64,000 bases of DNA from Siphonodentalium dalli (taxonomy: Eukaryota > Mollusca > Scaphopoda > Gadilida > Siphonodentaliidae): NCBI GenBank assembly GCA_032622095.1, contig CP136061.1, positions 187,556,369 to 187,620,368 of the forward strand, given 5' to 3'. Below are positions 23,657-36,600 of this stretch, one piece after another. Below the pieces are notes generated by a model, which was given only the letters and a program-made list of their open reading frames with translations, did not search any database and was not told where the DNA came from. Each line of letters starts with the position of its first letter. The stretch's first letter is position 1. The translations under genes and the position numbers were made by a program.

Positions 23657-24830
23657 TTCCCATATATTCACGGTAGCCTACTGTCGGTACACTCACTTGT
23701 TACGCCACCGTAGTGTGGTGTTCATAGCTTTTGGTTTTTTGACATCGCATGGTCGATCGATAATTCACTGGGTGATTGTACATTCGGCAAACCTCGTCAG
23801 ATTCCGTCACCGTTTCATCGTACCGATAATTACGAGAGTACAACTAAGATTGGCACATGTGTTTACGTCACCGGTGTAATTGTGGGAACATGCTTCTATT
23901 ATGAAGGTTTGCTATCCCGAAGGTCCGCTATTCCGAAGGTTCTCTATTCCGAAGGTTTTTGTTATTTTTAGGTTAATTCTATATTTCAAAGTATTGAGAC
24001 TAATTTGAGAGGGTTCATTTTCACAAAGATTCTTTATATGGAGTGTGCGCTCACATCCGAACTGATCATGCGCGCACACCGATACAGATACAGGAGGAAA
24101 TAACTTAACTTAGAACATTAAATGTGATTTTGTTTTGTTTTCGCTGGTTTTCTTGAGATTTTATGTCATTACGTGGGCCCATACCTTTGAATTCTTGGCA
24201 TATACTATGAATGTTGTGGTATATATGGACCCTCCCGCATTGGGACATGACATAGGTTCAGTTGACTTAAGTGGTGTTCTGTGTGTGCTCCAATTTGGAG
24301 TTCAATATTTTAAGGGCCAAGTTTAGAATTTTATGGGTCCATACCTTTGAACTATGGGCATATAATATGAATATTGGGGGGCATGTCTCTATTCCGAAGG
24401 TTCACTATCCCGAAGGTCCACTATTCCGAAATTTCTCTGAATGTTCGCTATTCCGAAGGTTCACCAATCCGAAGGTTCCTTATTCCGAAGGTTCTGTGTT
24501 CCAAAGATTTTTTTTATTTTAAGGTTAATTCTATATTCTAAAGTAACGAGAGGGTTCATTATCACGAAGATTCTTTTTATGAAGGAAATAACGTAAAACA
24601 TTAAATGTGATTTTGTTTTGTTTTCGATGGTTTTCTTGAGTTTAATGTCATTACGTATGACCTTATTTCTCATTACATATTCACGCCAAGGAGCCCACAC
24701 AATTGCTATGTTACGGTGCGATTTAATGTGATTATGTGTGACCTAATATCTCAATAATCTGAGGCAAGAGTACGCCTTCTAAAGGCGAATTATAACAGTT
24801 GGGGTATAACGCTCAATAAATACTGGAGGC

Positions 24831-25125
24831 GATAACAAACTGCGCAGTAGAATATCGCTGAATGGACGAGTATGAGATGAGCCTAAATGCAATTGTGACT
24901 TTGTTTAAAGGCCCACTTAATTTTCGAGTCATTAATTTTTTATAGTATATATATATACGGTTTTAATAACAATTTATGCCATAAAATTTGAATAAACTAC
25001 TATAATTCATCACCATTTGAAAGGCAGAATACTTCTATCTCCTAGTTTGAAACACCTTCAAAATACCGCGTCGTATATCTAGCAATTAGCAACCAACATG
25101 TCCTCCTCGGCTTTCCATAGATTTC
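24831..25125. other. No gene seen
   Basis: AT-rich spacer between the four-unit array and the ~131-bp tandem repeat; nothing recognised. Confidence 0.4.
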
Positions 25126-25640
25126 AACGTAATTTGATACTTATGGGTATTTGTAGCCGGGAAGTGTTTTGAACGGGTCAAATCGTGACCCCGACCTGAC
25201 CTTGACCTTTAAAACTGTCAATGCAAGGTCAATTTGGGTAAAACGGACAAATTTCGGCGAAATTTGATACCTAGGGATACTTTGGTCCGAGGAGAGTTTT
25301 GAACGGGTCAAATCGTGACCTCGGCCTGACCTTGACCTTCAATATGGCCAATCAAAGGTCAACTCGGATAAAACGGATAGATTTCGACGAAATTTGATAC
25401 CTATGGGTACTTTTGTCGGGGGGGGGGGTGTTTTGGACGGGTCAAATCATGACTCTGACCTTACCTTGACCTTCAAAATTGTTAATTAAAGGTCAAGTTG
25501 GGTAAAACGGACGGATTTCGACGAAATTTGATACCTATGGGTAGTTTTCTACGGGTGGGGGTGTTTTGGACTGGACAAATCATGACCCTGACCTGACCTT
25601 GACTTTCGAAATAGTCAATTGAAGGTCAAATCGCACCTTT
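25126..25640. repeat. Tandem repeat of ~131 bp, about four copies
   Basis: The landmark AATTTGATACCTATGGGTAC recurs near 25132, 25260, 25392 and 25525. Each is followed by GTTTTGAACGGGTCAAATC, GTGACC..GACCTGACCTTGACCTT, CAATTAAAGGTCAA and GGGTAAAACGGAC. GACCTTGACCTT is itself a short internal repeat. It is non-coding. Confidence 0.85.
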
Positions 25641-26879
25641 CACCGGAAAGCAGATGGGAAACAGCCCGGGTGAAGTCGGGCCTATCAGCTTGTGTAATAA
25701 AGAAGACAGTTTGATGAAAGTAATGTATGCCACGAGAAACGGGAAAACTTGAAATATGGAAGTACGCAAATTTCCCGCATAAAATTTGAAAGCTAGTTTA
25801 TAGAATAATTGTATTATTATTTATATTTATGGCTAATAATACGATCTTGGTGGCGTTACCATTTCTGACTATGGTTTTCTTGTTTTCACTGTCTTGTCAA
25901 CCTCTCGTCACAGTGGGGTCCAGAAGTAGTGGAAGGTGGAAGGGGTCTGGCTATCTTTTTTTATTTTTGTAAGGAAAGTGTAGTAGTTGTCGAAATGCAA
26001 GATTTTTTTTTTGAAAAGTATAGTTCTAAAGGGATTCTTTTGTATTTCCCAACTGGTGCACCCGTGTCACGCGTGTGTTGATGTTCTAATCCAAAGTTCA
26101 AAACATTGAAGTTCAACTAGGCCCATTGTTAGCGGGACTTATAATAACACTGTCGCATAGCTGGTAAACTAATTGTTTGTTTACAACTAATATAATATGA
26201 ACGTCTTTTGATATGCCGTTTGGATGTCATTCCATACAATGTTCCATCGTTTGTATGCATTCTGTGCCGCAGTTTCAATCCTCATTTCATTAATCAGACA
26301 ATACAACAAGAGCGGTAACTCCTTTTTACAGAAAATCAGAAATGGCCGATTACGCACGTGAGCCATGGTCAGTTTTATAACAACAAATACAGCCTTATTC
26401 GCCATACTGTAGACACGACCTGATAATGAGCATGTTGGCCACACAATGCACTATACAAAAACCGTTATATTTATTTAAGTTAATTCATTGTTTTTGGACT
26501 ATTTGACTTCAAAAAATGTCTCGCCATTTTTCGTTTTTTTTATGTTTGTTATTTATATCTGTGACCTAGAGCTAGGCTATTTAGTATTTGGTTATTTCGT
26601 CATAATAATATGCACTTATAATACCGATATATGTTCATAGTTATGACTCTTGATTTGCTACCTGTAGGTATCATAAATAATTTTCCTAGTTTTGTCAATG
26701 GACAATGAACTTCCGATGTCATGGAAGTTCATATTTCTTTTCATTCATCATTGAAAGTTTGAATTGACATATGACCTTGAACCACCATGATCAGTTACAA
26801 AAAAACATTGTGACACCACAGTTACTGGACATAAAGTCCCAAAAATAAGGTTTTAATCAAATTTATAAATCAGTATACT
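25641..26879. other. No recognised gene; one unknown minus-strand ORF
   Basis: The only notable ORF is at 26187-26444 on the minus strand (85 codons). It contains a hydrophobic stretch (MANKAVFVVIKLTM) and a tail with NAYKRWNIVWND, and matches no family I recognise. It may be a relic exon of a mobile element or chance. Confidence 0.35.
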
Positions 26880-27106
26880 ATAAACAGGTCGGGCACAGGT
26901 GCCAAATGAGCTAAATAGCTCATTTGAGCTCATGTAGCTAAATTGAGCTAAATTTTTAATGGGATTTATGTCTGTCCCTTCAGTTCAACGCCTACCTGGA
27001 ATATCGACAAGCGCTTTTAATTTCATTAGTTAGCCCGCAGGTGAAGCTTCACAGAAACACCTTTGGTACAACTAATTAAAACAGCCGCGGTGCAAACAAA
27101 GGCGAT

Positions 27107-27439
27107 TTGATTAACACTTTTATGAGATTGATTAAACTTTTGATCGAACTTACGAATTGTGTACATAAAACTGCCGCTTCTGTGTGTCAATTTACCTGGA
27201 TCGTAGTTATGAAGGTTAAGGACACGAGGTTACAACGTCTTGTCCGATTGGATAAACCGCTGGCATCCATTTACGATAAATATTTTTCCCAAAGTGACTG
27301 GACTCCCATCCGGAGAGGAAGAAATACGGAAGCACGAGTGTTCAAACCATTCGTATTCTACTGTATAATTTTACGCATCGCTTACTGTGTTTTCTATTTT
27401 GTCGATATGGTTAAGCACGTGGCTTTCCATACGTTCTAA
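27107..27439 (+). CDS. Unrecognised 110-codon ORF inside a TIR element
   Basis: The ATG start lies just inside the left arm of the element at 26885-29004, and the frame ends TAA at 27437-27439. The N-terminus is basic and helical (MRLIKLLIELTN), the middle is charged (KVKDTRLQRLVRLDK, RRGRNTEARV) and one hydrophobic segment lies near residues 86-100. No transposase motif is seen. It could be an accessory ORF, a truncated gene or chance; its position as the sole long frame of the element is the only support. Confidence 0.25.
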   Translation: MINTFMRLIKLLIELTNCVHKTAASVCQFTWIVVMKVKDTRLQRLVRLDKPLASIYDKYFSQSDWTPIRRGRNTEARVFKPFVFYCIILRIAYCVFYFVDMVKHVAFHTF

Positions 27440-27833
27440 CTGGTGAATTTCAATAGAAATCCTACTTATAAACACATAGCGAGAGCCAGTTTTAAGGAGC
27501 CAATCAAAATGTTTGTTTCATTTTATCTTGGGATAAGATAAAAAAAATGGCATAGCGGAGATGAAACGGCAAGATTTACGGAAGGAAAAGTCAACTAAAC
27601 ACTATTTTCTCTTCCGAATTTTAATGAAAACATATGGGTAAATCCTTAAGCAAATCAATACTGTTGTGAGTAAATGAGCGGAAGGTATTTTTGTGAAGCT
27701 CAATGTTATGTTGATCCAGTACAATTAAAAGCGCATGTCGATTTTCGAGTTAGGCGTTGAACTGAAGCGACAGACTTAAATCCCATTAAAAATTTAGCTC
27801 AATTTACCTACGTGAGCTCAAATGAGCTATTTA

Positions 27834-28975
27834 CTCTCGGGATCCAAATAATAGTAGGGGGCGGAATAATAGTACAGGGGGGAGAATTGCTTTGAAATTA
27901 AATAAAAGTACGGGGGCGCAATAATAGTACGGGGGTATAATGTAAAAAAAATTATCTACTGCATGTACAAGTAATATAATTAAGGTTGATTGGAAGGAGT
28001 GAAAATTTGTGACAAGAACTTTTCATCCTAAATCATTACAAATAAATTGTTTTTCTAAATTTCTATTCAAGGTATGAGGCATCTGGACACAATTACGTCT
28101 CCAAAATTATCTCGTTTGCTTTAAATATTCAAGAGCTGATGTTCTGGTGTCACCATGTCAACAATGTGCTCAGTTTCTCAGATTTTATTTTTCTTCAAAC
28201 TTCCCCCATTACTAGTATGATTTTCAGTTGTGTTGCACAGAACAACCCATTTTTAACATCACAAATAAAAGGATATCTGAGGCTGAACAAACTATGTACA
28301 ATTCTATGTGTTTGCTCCTTTTAAGTTATATATCAGCAATCAATTGTATTTATATATGTGTTATTATCATTGTCAATAAAATCAATCAATCAAAGAGTGA
28401 CAGTTAACTCTAGTAATTCACTCATTGTATAATTCATTTGATTAATATATTTAGGTTGAAACTTGTGTACTAGTAGTGTTCTTGTCCAGAATCATACTCA
28501 ATTTTACATTAAGTCTAATTTGATCATCTATAGATTTTTTTCGAAGTTTTACGATCTATTTTACATTTCTCTCACCAAATAATGCATTAAAACAGAAAAA
28601 GTATGAAACTGTGTTCTTTAAATATCTCAATATTAAAGGAATATACTTTAATGCTTCTCATGAAATTATTTGTATGCAGAAAACACTCAGTCAAACTGGT
28701 AAATTTTAGCGTTTTTTTGGGGGTTTCGCGTTGCCTATTTTCGAGGCACATCGTTTTTCAGTATAAATTGTGATTATGGAACTGATTTTGGGGTTAAAAA
28801 AAACATTTTAATTGTAGAATAAGTCCTGTGATCCATGGTCGTGATGTTGACAACATGGTGTATATTTTATACCCCCAGAAATTAATAAACGTAGGGTCCC
28901 AAATAAGCAGCGTACAGGGGGATTTCTCCTTGAAAATAGTTAAGCGTACGGGTACGCTTATTTGGATCCCGAGAG
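27834..28975. mobile_element. 1.14-kb TA-target TIR element nested in the previous one
   Basis: The exact 18-bp TIRs are CTCTCGGGATCCAAATAA at 27834 and inverted at 28958-28975. The TA target is duplicated at 27832-27833 and 28976-28977. Removing the insert and one TA restores the arm of the host element to match its partner. TIR plus TA is typical of Tc1/mariner-like elements. No transposase is present. Subterminal words GGGGGCGGAATAATAGTAC and GTACGGGGG recur near the left end. Confidence 0.88.
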
Positions 28976-29009
28976 TAGCTCATTTGGCACCTGTGCCCGA
29001 CCTGATAAA

Positions 29010-29524
29010 TGTAAAGCCAACTCAGTAACTGAATAAATTCTAGATCATTCTTATACCCTGATCATGATGATACACCCCCCAACCCCCCACCCCCCGCGAC
29101 ACATGAGGCGCCAATTCAGAGAGACAATAGAACACACCGGACATCTCGTTAGCGAGACTTACGAACGAGACTTGCCTATTTATTTCCAGGTTACCGGCGA
29201 CAATTTTTGTTTAAATAAAATGTTTTTATTACCTGCATTCCCAAAACCGTGAGATTATATGGAGGTTGCAGGAGAGCCGGGTTTAATACATCAAATTGGG
29301 AGACTCACGGGCAAAACGGAGATTACATAGTTCACGTGCTTTCTGTTTGAACGTTCTGACACGAAAGAGTTGGATACTCGAAACTGCGATGCCACATGGC
29401 CCAATTTATACGTCATATGGGCATAGAAACGGGAACTCTTAGAAGGGGTCCGACTAGTCGACTAGTAGTCTATTACCTCTGGCGACTAGTCGATTCCTTA
29501 AAATCGCTAATCGTTTCAACACTA
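29010..29524. mobile_element. Left-truncated copy of the hAT-like element at 36142
   Basis: The segment from AACTCAGTAACTGAAT to TTTCAACACTA matches the element at 36142-39280 (its parts 36733-37095 and 39160-39280) in the same order. It includes GAGGCGCCAATTCAGAGAGA, the C-rich run and the terminal TAATCGTTTCAACACTA. It lacks the left end. It is also the empty-site reference for the satellite insertion in the larger copy: here CACATGGCCCAATTTATACG is continuous. Confidence 0.8.
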
Positions 29525-30538
29525 GCTACAACTCTGCAGCGATAAAATCATTCCGGATGCCAAATTAACAGAGTTTGAAACATTTTTCACCATTGGCGAT
29601 CGTTAATTGGAAAGACCGGTGTTCTGCAACAAATAGTATGTCGGAACACATGCACTTTTTTCAGAACACCGGTTCCCTTCACACCATGCTAAGAAACAAA
29701 ATGGCAATATGGATGATCATTGAATGCGATGAGTGGTGGATGGGGAGTAACTCTTGCAATGTGCTTTCAAACTTTTGTAGTCGTCAAACTTCATCGATCT
29801 CAGTGATGTACTGCAATCTGCCATTTTAATTGTATCATGCTGAACTCCTTGACGTATGGCAGTATATCGGTATATGGGATGGAGATGTGAAGTTTTCCGA
29901 ATGACTTTGGCTGTAATTCCCTTATGACATTCAACTCCTGGCATCCCATAATCATGTTTGGTTTACATCATTCTTACTGAGATTAAAATGAATTAAATAA
30001 TTTGGGGGGCTATTTATAGATAATTTGCGACAGTGTTATATCTGTCTGTGCATGCTTTCGCTTGTATCGCAAAGTTTCTTGGCACATGAGCGATGTTGTA
30101 AGTACTGCAGCTGTGGGAACCATATAAACACTTACACAATTTGGCAATTAAATGCAATAAAAGTTTGTGTACTTAGTATTTTGTTCATACTTGTAATAGG
30201 GTCAAATAAATTATGATAAACTCAGCCCTTGAAATTAGCTACAACAAAAGGCGATGCCATAGAAAAAGCCATAGAGGCCAATATAGACTTTCTGGCAGTT
30301 CTAATGCAATGGCATAGCTCAAAAATGTCAATTTCATGGGGTGGGTACAGCTCCCCTTGCACATTATCTAAATCACTACGCACGTGGAACTTCCATTTTG
30401 GAATCACCAGTGAACACTCCGACGCTCGTAGTCATCAATTTTCATAGCTTGCTTTCCTTAGTTTAGCATTTACATGTAATTGTAAATATCTGTTTCATTT
30501 CTCATTTTTATTGCTGAAATTTAACAAATTCATTTCAG
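29525..30538. other. No gene seen upstream of TIMM17 exon 2; one hairpin
   Basis: Non-coding. A short inverted repeat ACCGGTGTTCTG / CAGAACACCGGT lies at 29615-29673. No plausible TIMM17 exon 1 was found here: no ATG-Glu-Glu-Tyr-like start followed by a GT donor in the needed phase. Confidence 0.5.
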
Positions 30539-30638
30539 CCCATGGAGGATAGTCGAAGACTGCGGCGGTGCTTTTTCCATGGGGATTATTGGAGGTGGTG
30601 TGTTCCATGGCATAAAAGGAATGTGGAATGCTCCTAGT
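30539..30638 (+). CDS. TIMM17: TIMM17 coding exon 2
   Basis: Acceptor is a pyrimidine-rich tract ending TTTCAG; donor is GTAAGC. The exon is 100 nt: one base completing the exon-1 codon, then 33 codons. It encodes [12 protein letters not shown] and the glycine-rich first transmembrane segment ([13 protein letters not shown]), ending WNAPS. The ED-C acidic/cysteine cluster is the N-terminal Tim17 signature. Confidence 0.96.
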
Positions 30639-33600
30639 GTAAGCCTGCTTCAAAAATATAAAATACCATATGACAGCTTGCCCATTTTGCCAGAATTTTT
30701 CTGTCAATTTTGAATAAAGGAATCAAATGCTTCTTGTTACATGTGTATATTGATCTATAATTTGCGATTTATGGTGCTCACATGTGCACATACGCGTTTT
30801 GTCTATGTATATAGACGATAGAACAAAATCATTTCTTCACAGAGTTATTCCCCCTTCTTGACTCTGAAATTATATTCCATTCTAATTTTCAAATGATTTT
30901 TGCCAAATTTTGATTTTTTTGTTCTGAAAAAGCAAACCTCCTAAGAAAACCATTTTTTTTTGGGCGGGGGGACGTGACGGTTTGGCTGAACTTTTATATA
31001 AGCTTCTGACCCCCCATCACCATGTTGTGACTATTTTATTTTATTTTACATGGAGTGTGTCGTCTGCAATTGTTAAAGACTTCTTAATAAGCTTTGTGAC
31101 CTATTTAACATCCCCAATCTTTTTGAGCCCTGCAAATTGGGCATTTTCATTTTGAATCAAATCTCAAATCGAATCAGCCAAGTGATTAGGTATCGTATCG
31201 AATCTCGAATTGAATCATTGCATCAGCGGTATCAAGAGTGAAGATATAGATAAACTTGAATGAGTAGCCATATGTACCAGTATCAATTTGCTCACTTGGT
31301 AATGATAAGTGATCGTCGGTATACAATGTAAATATTATCCATAAATGAATCAAATTCGCATGTAACAAATTAAGTGTGCATTTGTTGTGTCTATCTCTGC
31401 TATAAAATAAGGCCAAAGAAAAAAGGTACTATGTTTCCGCACATCGACCGACCCTAAAAATAACCGCCGACCCTAATCTTTTTATTGATATTTTGAGAAA
31501 AATTCTTTTACTTTTTTTTTCACTACCATTGCACATCCATAATGATGTTCATTAGTGTGCAAAACACATGGTTTCTAACATATCCCTGTGTAAAGTGACC
31601 AAAAAGTGACAGCAGGACCTCAACAGTTAAAACTCCAGGTGTGGATCGATGGTTTCATAGATTGATGGGCATGATTTTGCTAATTTAATTTCCTGAGAGT
31701 TGATCTCAGGCCTGTTTTAAGCCAGGCATGCTACTAGTAGGTTTGTACATGTACTGGCTACCTCCAGACAATGGGATGTAGTCATCACAATACAAGTACT
31801 GGTGTAATGGTGGTATTATGGGTGAAATTCTCATAAAATAGTGACATCAATTTCATACCAAGTAATATAGCCAAAATTATGAGAATGCGGTATGTGAATA
31901 ACAAATCACACACTTAAGCATAAACCAAGTTTTATCTTTTATTCAATCTTAATATATATTTCCACTGTGTTGTTCAAGTAATACTTTCCCCACAACATGA
32001 GTTGGCATTTTATGTCACTTTTGGCCGAGGTAGTTCAATATTTCTGCAGCTGGGTAAAAAAAAAAATTCCCTACCCACTTACCCTATTTTTTTCACACCG
32101 TTAGCGGAAACATACTATCTTTTTTGTTGGCCTAATGAAACACTATCTTAAGCAATAGTGTTGTTGGCCTAATGAAACACTATCTTAAGCAATAGTGAAG
32201 TCAGTAAGCAATCAAATTCACACAGCTGAAGTTTGACATACATGTATTATGAAATTTTGCTAGATCAGTTACATCAGTCGTGCAATCCTTTGGTGGTCTA
32301 TATAGTAAAGCTCAGTCTACAACAGTTTGTCTATGTGGTCTTTTGTTGGTATCATAATCTATCTCATCGAAAAAGCAAAGGCGTCAGAGAATGCAACTGG
32401 TGATATTGATTCGATACAATTCGAAGCAGGACAGCCGATTTCAAATCGAATCAAATCAGACAAAAGATATCGAATCGATTCGCAGGGCCCTACAATCTTT
32501 GTCCCTGTTTCATTTCAGTTCAATGAGATACACATGAATACATTTTGGCCCACACTAAACTATTGATACACTAATCACTCTGTGTATAATGTATTGACAT
32601 TGTATTGTAATTTTATTTTACAGGGTAATTACAGGAGATTGATCGGCTCATTCACCACAGTCAAACAGAAGGCACCCATAACTGGTGGTGAGTTTATTAT
32701 TGCTCATATATTCATTGATACCATTAGCTTGACAGAGTTTGTTTTATTCGGGTTTGATGTGGGAATATTCTGCAGTTTTAGTTAATTCCCATGATATGTT
32801 TGTTTCTCATTTTGAGGAGTTTTGTTAGAGTACTTTTGCTTGTTAGTTCAACTTGACAAAGTCACGTTTGAGCTATTGCTATGGGATGGTGTCCATCGTA
32901 TGTTGATCCGTCGACAGTTTCCTTTGGCACACCCTACAGGCCACAACCGTCATCCCATCATCACCAAACTTCATATTAGTGTTAATCAACTAGGGTGTTT
33001 TGTAGTCGACAGCCCTTCGTCGATTACTATTCGACACCTACTATATATCAAAGCTTCCAGGATCTGTCCATTTTAACGTTTTAGAATGAGAATTTTCAAG
33101 GCTGTTTTTCATCGTTAGTTTATTAAAACAAGCATATTTATCATTATATCTATCAATGTTGACAGTCTAAATGGCAGATACATATCATGAACATCAAATT
33201 ACAATTATATCACATATTGGGCTGAACTTCAGCTTTGGAATAATGTTCACATTTGTTCCCGGCAAAGTTTTGGTAATAAATACTATAGAGAGACTTTGAA
33301 ATTGCTGGATGCAGCAAACATCCAAACTTCCGGCCCATGCACAGTTCAGCGAGCTATTCAGCTATACCTTGTAACCTAAGCTATACCTTGTTGGTGCCCT
33401 TTGGGGCTTTTTTTTTTATTCTGTTGACTTAAAAAAATAAACTATATATATATACTGATATCGAGGCACTGTTGATTATTCAACCAATGGCACACTGGTT
33501 TGTGGGGGCACTGATGGCTCAGTAAGTAAGGAACATAATGCATTGGGCCATCATAGCCTTCCAGTTAAAATGAAGCTTGGTCAATTCCCAGTTGGCACAT

Positions 33601-36600
33601 ATCCATGCAAAGGGTAGTGATCGATGAACTGTTTTGGGAAAACCACCATAATCCACCATTGGATGATTGTAAAAATGTAGTAATCGACCAATGCCGATTA
33701 TACAAAAAGCCATGCAATATATTAGCCTTTTTAGCTCAACTTTACTTTGTAAAGTTTGAGCTATTGCCATGGCTTTGTCGTCCGTGTGTGCGTAAGGCGT
33801 CAACAATGCAGTCTACAGGTCGTACCTTTGATCGGATCATTATGAAATTTGTCATAGCTGTTGACATCAACATTTAGACTAGAATGATTAATTTTGGGGT
33901 CATTCGGTAAAAAAACATGGCCGCCAGTGGCCATCTTGCATTTCAAAATTCAATCCATTAGCACGGGCTACAGGGCGTACTGTTTGTCTGATCGTCATGA
34001 AATTTGTCATGGATGTTAATATTGACATGTAGATGGGAACGAGTAATTTTGGGGTCATTTGGCCGAAAAACATGGCCGCCAGCAGCCATCTTGGATTTTA
34101 CTCTTTGTATGACTAAATTCTTTAGCACGGGCTACAGGTCGTACTTTTAGTCTGATCATCATAAAATTTGTCAAGAATGTTAATAATGACATGTAGATGG
34201 GAACGAGTCATTTTGGTGTCATTCGGCCAAAAAACATGGCCGCCAGCAGGCATCTTTGATTTCACTCTTTGTATGACTAAATCCTTTAGCACGGGCTACA
34301 GGTCGTACCTTTAGTCTGATAATCATGAAATTTATCATGGCTGTTGAAATTGGAATGTAGATGGGAACGAGTCATTTTGGGGTCATTCGGACAAAAAACA
34401 TGGCCACCAGTGGCCATCTTTGTTTTCAAAATTCAATCCATTAGCACGGGCCACAGGTCGCACTGTTCGTCTGATCATCATGAAATTTGTCATGGATGTT
34501 AATATTGACATGTAGATGGGAACGAGTCATTTTGGGGTCATTCGGCCCAAAAACATGGCCGCCAGCAGCCATCTTGGATTTTACTCTTTGTATGACTAAA
34601 TTCTTTAGCACGGGCTACAGGTCGTTAGTGATGTTCCGCTAATGAAAAAGCTTATCGGACCGATTTCCGATAACTGGAGGCACAATCGGCCGATTTCCGA
34701 TTCCGATGTTTATATATATTGTGCGTTTGTTCCTATAATGGACTTATATACACCCAATGCACTCCATATCCCGCATAGTTTCTGCCTGCTCAATTTTTGT
34801 TTCGCAAGTTCAACGTGGAGCTAAGCGTATTTCATAGCATACGTTGTACAGACGAAAAAGCTAATTATGCCCCTACTAACGTTGATCGTTATTGAAGACA
34901 GTTCTGATAACAACTGTATTAATTCATTCAGTGTGTGCTTCAAGTTATTGACATAGCATGTGACATCACATGACACGTGCTCTAGAGGAAGCCTCACTGT
35001 AATCAGGTCAGCTTTTTAATTAAAGCTTTCTTTGAATCTATTTCGTGTCAACGCGATTGAACCAATAACTTCATATTACACGGGATGTCGGGCATGTGTA
35101 TTGCCATTCTTATAATATATCATCATATCAGACTGCTTTGATGATGCCAATGGCTTCTTTTTAGGCTGTTACAACTGCGTTTTACATTCAATACTACAGT
35201 TGTATTGCGTATGTTTATTAAAGCGTGCACATTGCGCTTAGATACTAGAACGTTTTTATTTATTTTGACAATCGGTAAAAGCCGATGTTCAACTGCGAGG
35301 TACGATTAATTTCCGATGGGCTATTATCGGCCGATGGCCGATTCCGATTCCGATTATCGGAACATCACTACAGGTCGTACCTTTAGTCTGATCATCATAA
35401 AATTTGTCATGGATGTTAACAATGTCAATGACATGTAGATTGGAACGAGTCATTTTGGGGTCATTCGGCCAAAAAACATGGCCGCCAGCAGCCGTCTTGG
35501 ATTTTACTCTTTGCATGACTAAATCCTTTAGCACAGGCTACAGGTCCTACTTTTAGTCTGATCATCATAAAATTTTTCAAGAATGTTAATAATCACATGT
35601 AGATGGGAACGAGTCATTTTGGGGTCATTCGGCCAAAAAACATGATCGCCAGCAGCCATCTTGGATTTTACTCTTTGTATGACTAAATCCTTTAGCACGG
35701 GCTACAGGTCGTACATTTAGTTTGATCATCTTAAAATTTGTCATGGCTGTTGAAATTGGAATGTAGATGGGAACGAGTCATTTTGGGGTCATTCGGACAA
35801 AAAACATGGCCACCAGCAGCCATCTTGCATTTAAAAATTTAATCATTAGCACGGGCCATGCACAGTTAGTACTGTTCGTCTGATCATCATGAAATTTGTC
35901 ATGGATGTTAATATTGACATGTAGATGGGAACGAGTACTTTTGGGGTCATTTGGCCGAAAAACATGGCCGCCAGCAGCCATCTTGGATTTTACTCTTTGT
36001 ATGACTAAATTCTTTAGCACGGGCAACAGGTCGTACCTTTAGTCTGATCATCATAAAATTTGTCAGGGATGTTAACAATGACATGTAGATGGGAACGAGT
36101 AATTTTGGGGTCAATCGGCCAAAAAACATGGTCGCCAGCAGTAGTGTTGAAACGATTAATCGATTAGTCGAAATCGACGCGATTATTAAATTAGTCGATC
36201 CCGAAATATGCTAGTCGACTAGTCGAGAAAAAGCACTACCTAAGTGCTATCATGACAGCAGTGCCATTGCATGGCAATATTATCACGTAATCTGTAACAG
36301 TTAATACATATTAACTTCTTAAGAGCTTATTGCATTGTTCCTTTAACCCAATATTCGTACACATAACACTGTATCATTATACAAGCATAAGGGCCCTGCC
36401 CTTGCAAGTTAAACTTTTTATGGGGTCCTGTTGATATATATATATTATAATTATATTGAATACGAAATAAATCTTATTATTGAATCTTAACGATGCCACT
36501 GCCAGTCATGCACGAGCGGTGAACTCCATGACCTGAACTGAACCCAATGTAGTCACATGTACCGGTATGCGCGGTTTCTTTTATGTTGATCATCAAAGAC

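Larger units (their letters stand above)
20641..24830. repeat. Four-unit tandem array with CTATTCCGAAGGTTC words
   Basis: Units at about 20650-21206, 22092-22550, 23850-24365 and 24366-24830 share GGAGGAAATAAC..AACATTAAATGTGATTTTG, GGTTTTCTTGAG, the GTCATTACGT block, and at their left end 5-8 repeats of a 13-16 bp word (CTATTCCGAAGGTTCA). Units 1 and 3 carry an extra segment with GGGCCCATACCTTTGAATTC, so the order is A-B-A-B. The first A-B pair is broken by the element at 21207-22091 and followed by that at 22550-23656. Confidence 0.82.
26885..29004. mobile_element. TIR element with ~110-bp arms, itself interrupted
   Basis: The left end CAGGTCGGGCACAGGTGCCA (26885) is mirrored at 29004. The arms continue through TGAGCTAAATAGCTCATTTG and AATTTTTAATGGGATTTA to TTCAACGCCTA at about 26994, matched inverted at 27748-27831. 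The flanks carry ATAAA at 26880-26884 and 29005-29009. The right arm is broken by the TA-target element at 27834-28975. A 110-codon + ORF at 27107-27436 (contains YDKYFSQSDW and a hydrophobic FVFYCIILRIAYCVF) is the longest reading frame and is unrecognised. Confidence 0.82.

Noticed and set aside
25126-25640. GACCTTGACCTT words as nuclear-receptor response elements
   Set aside because: They resemble such half-sites, but they are simply part of a ~131-bp tandem repeat with no promoter context.
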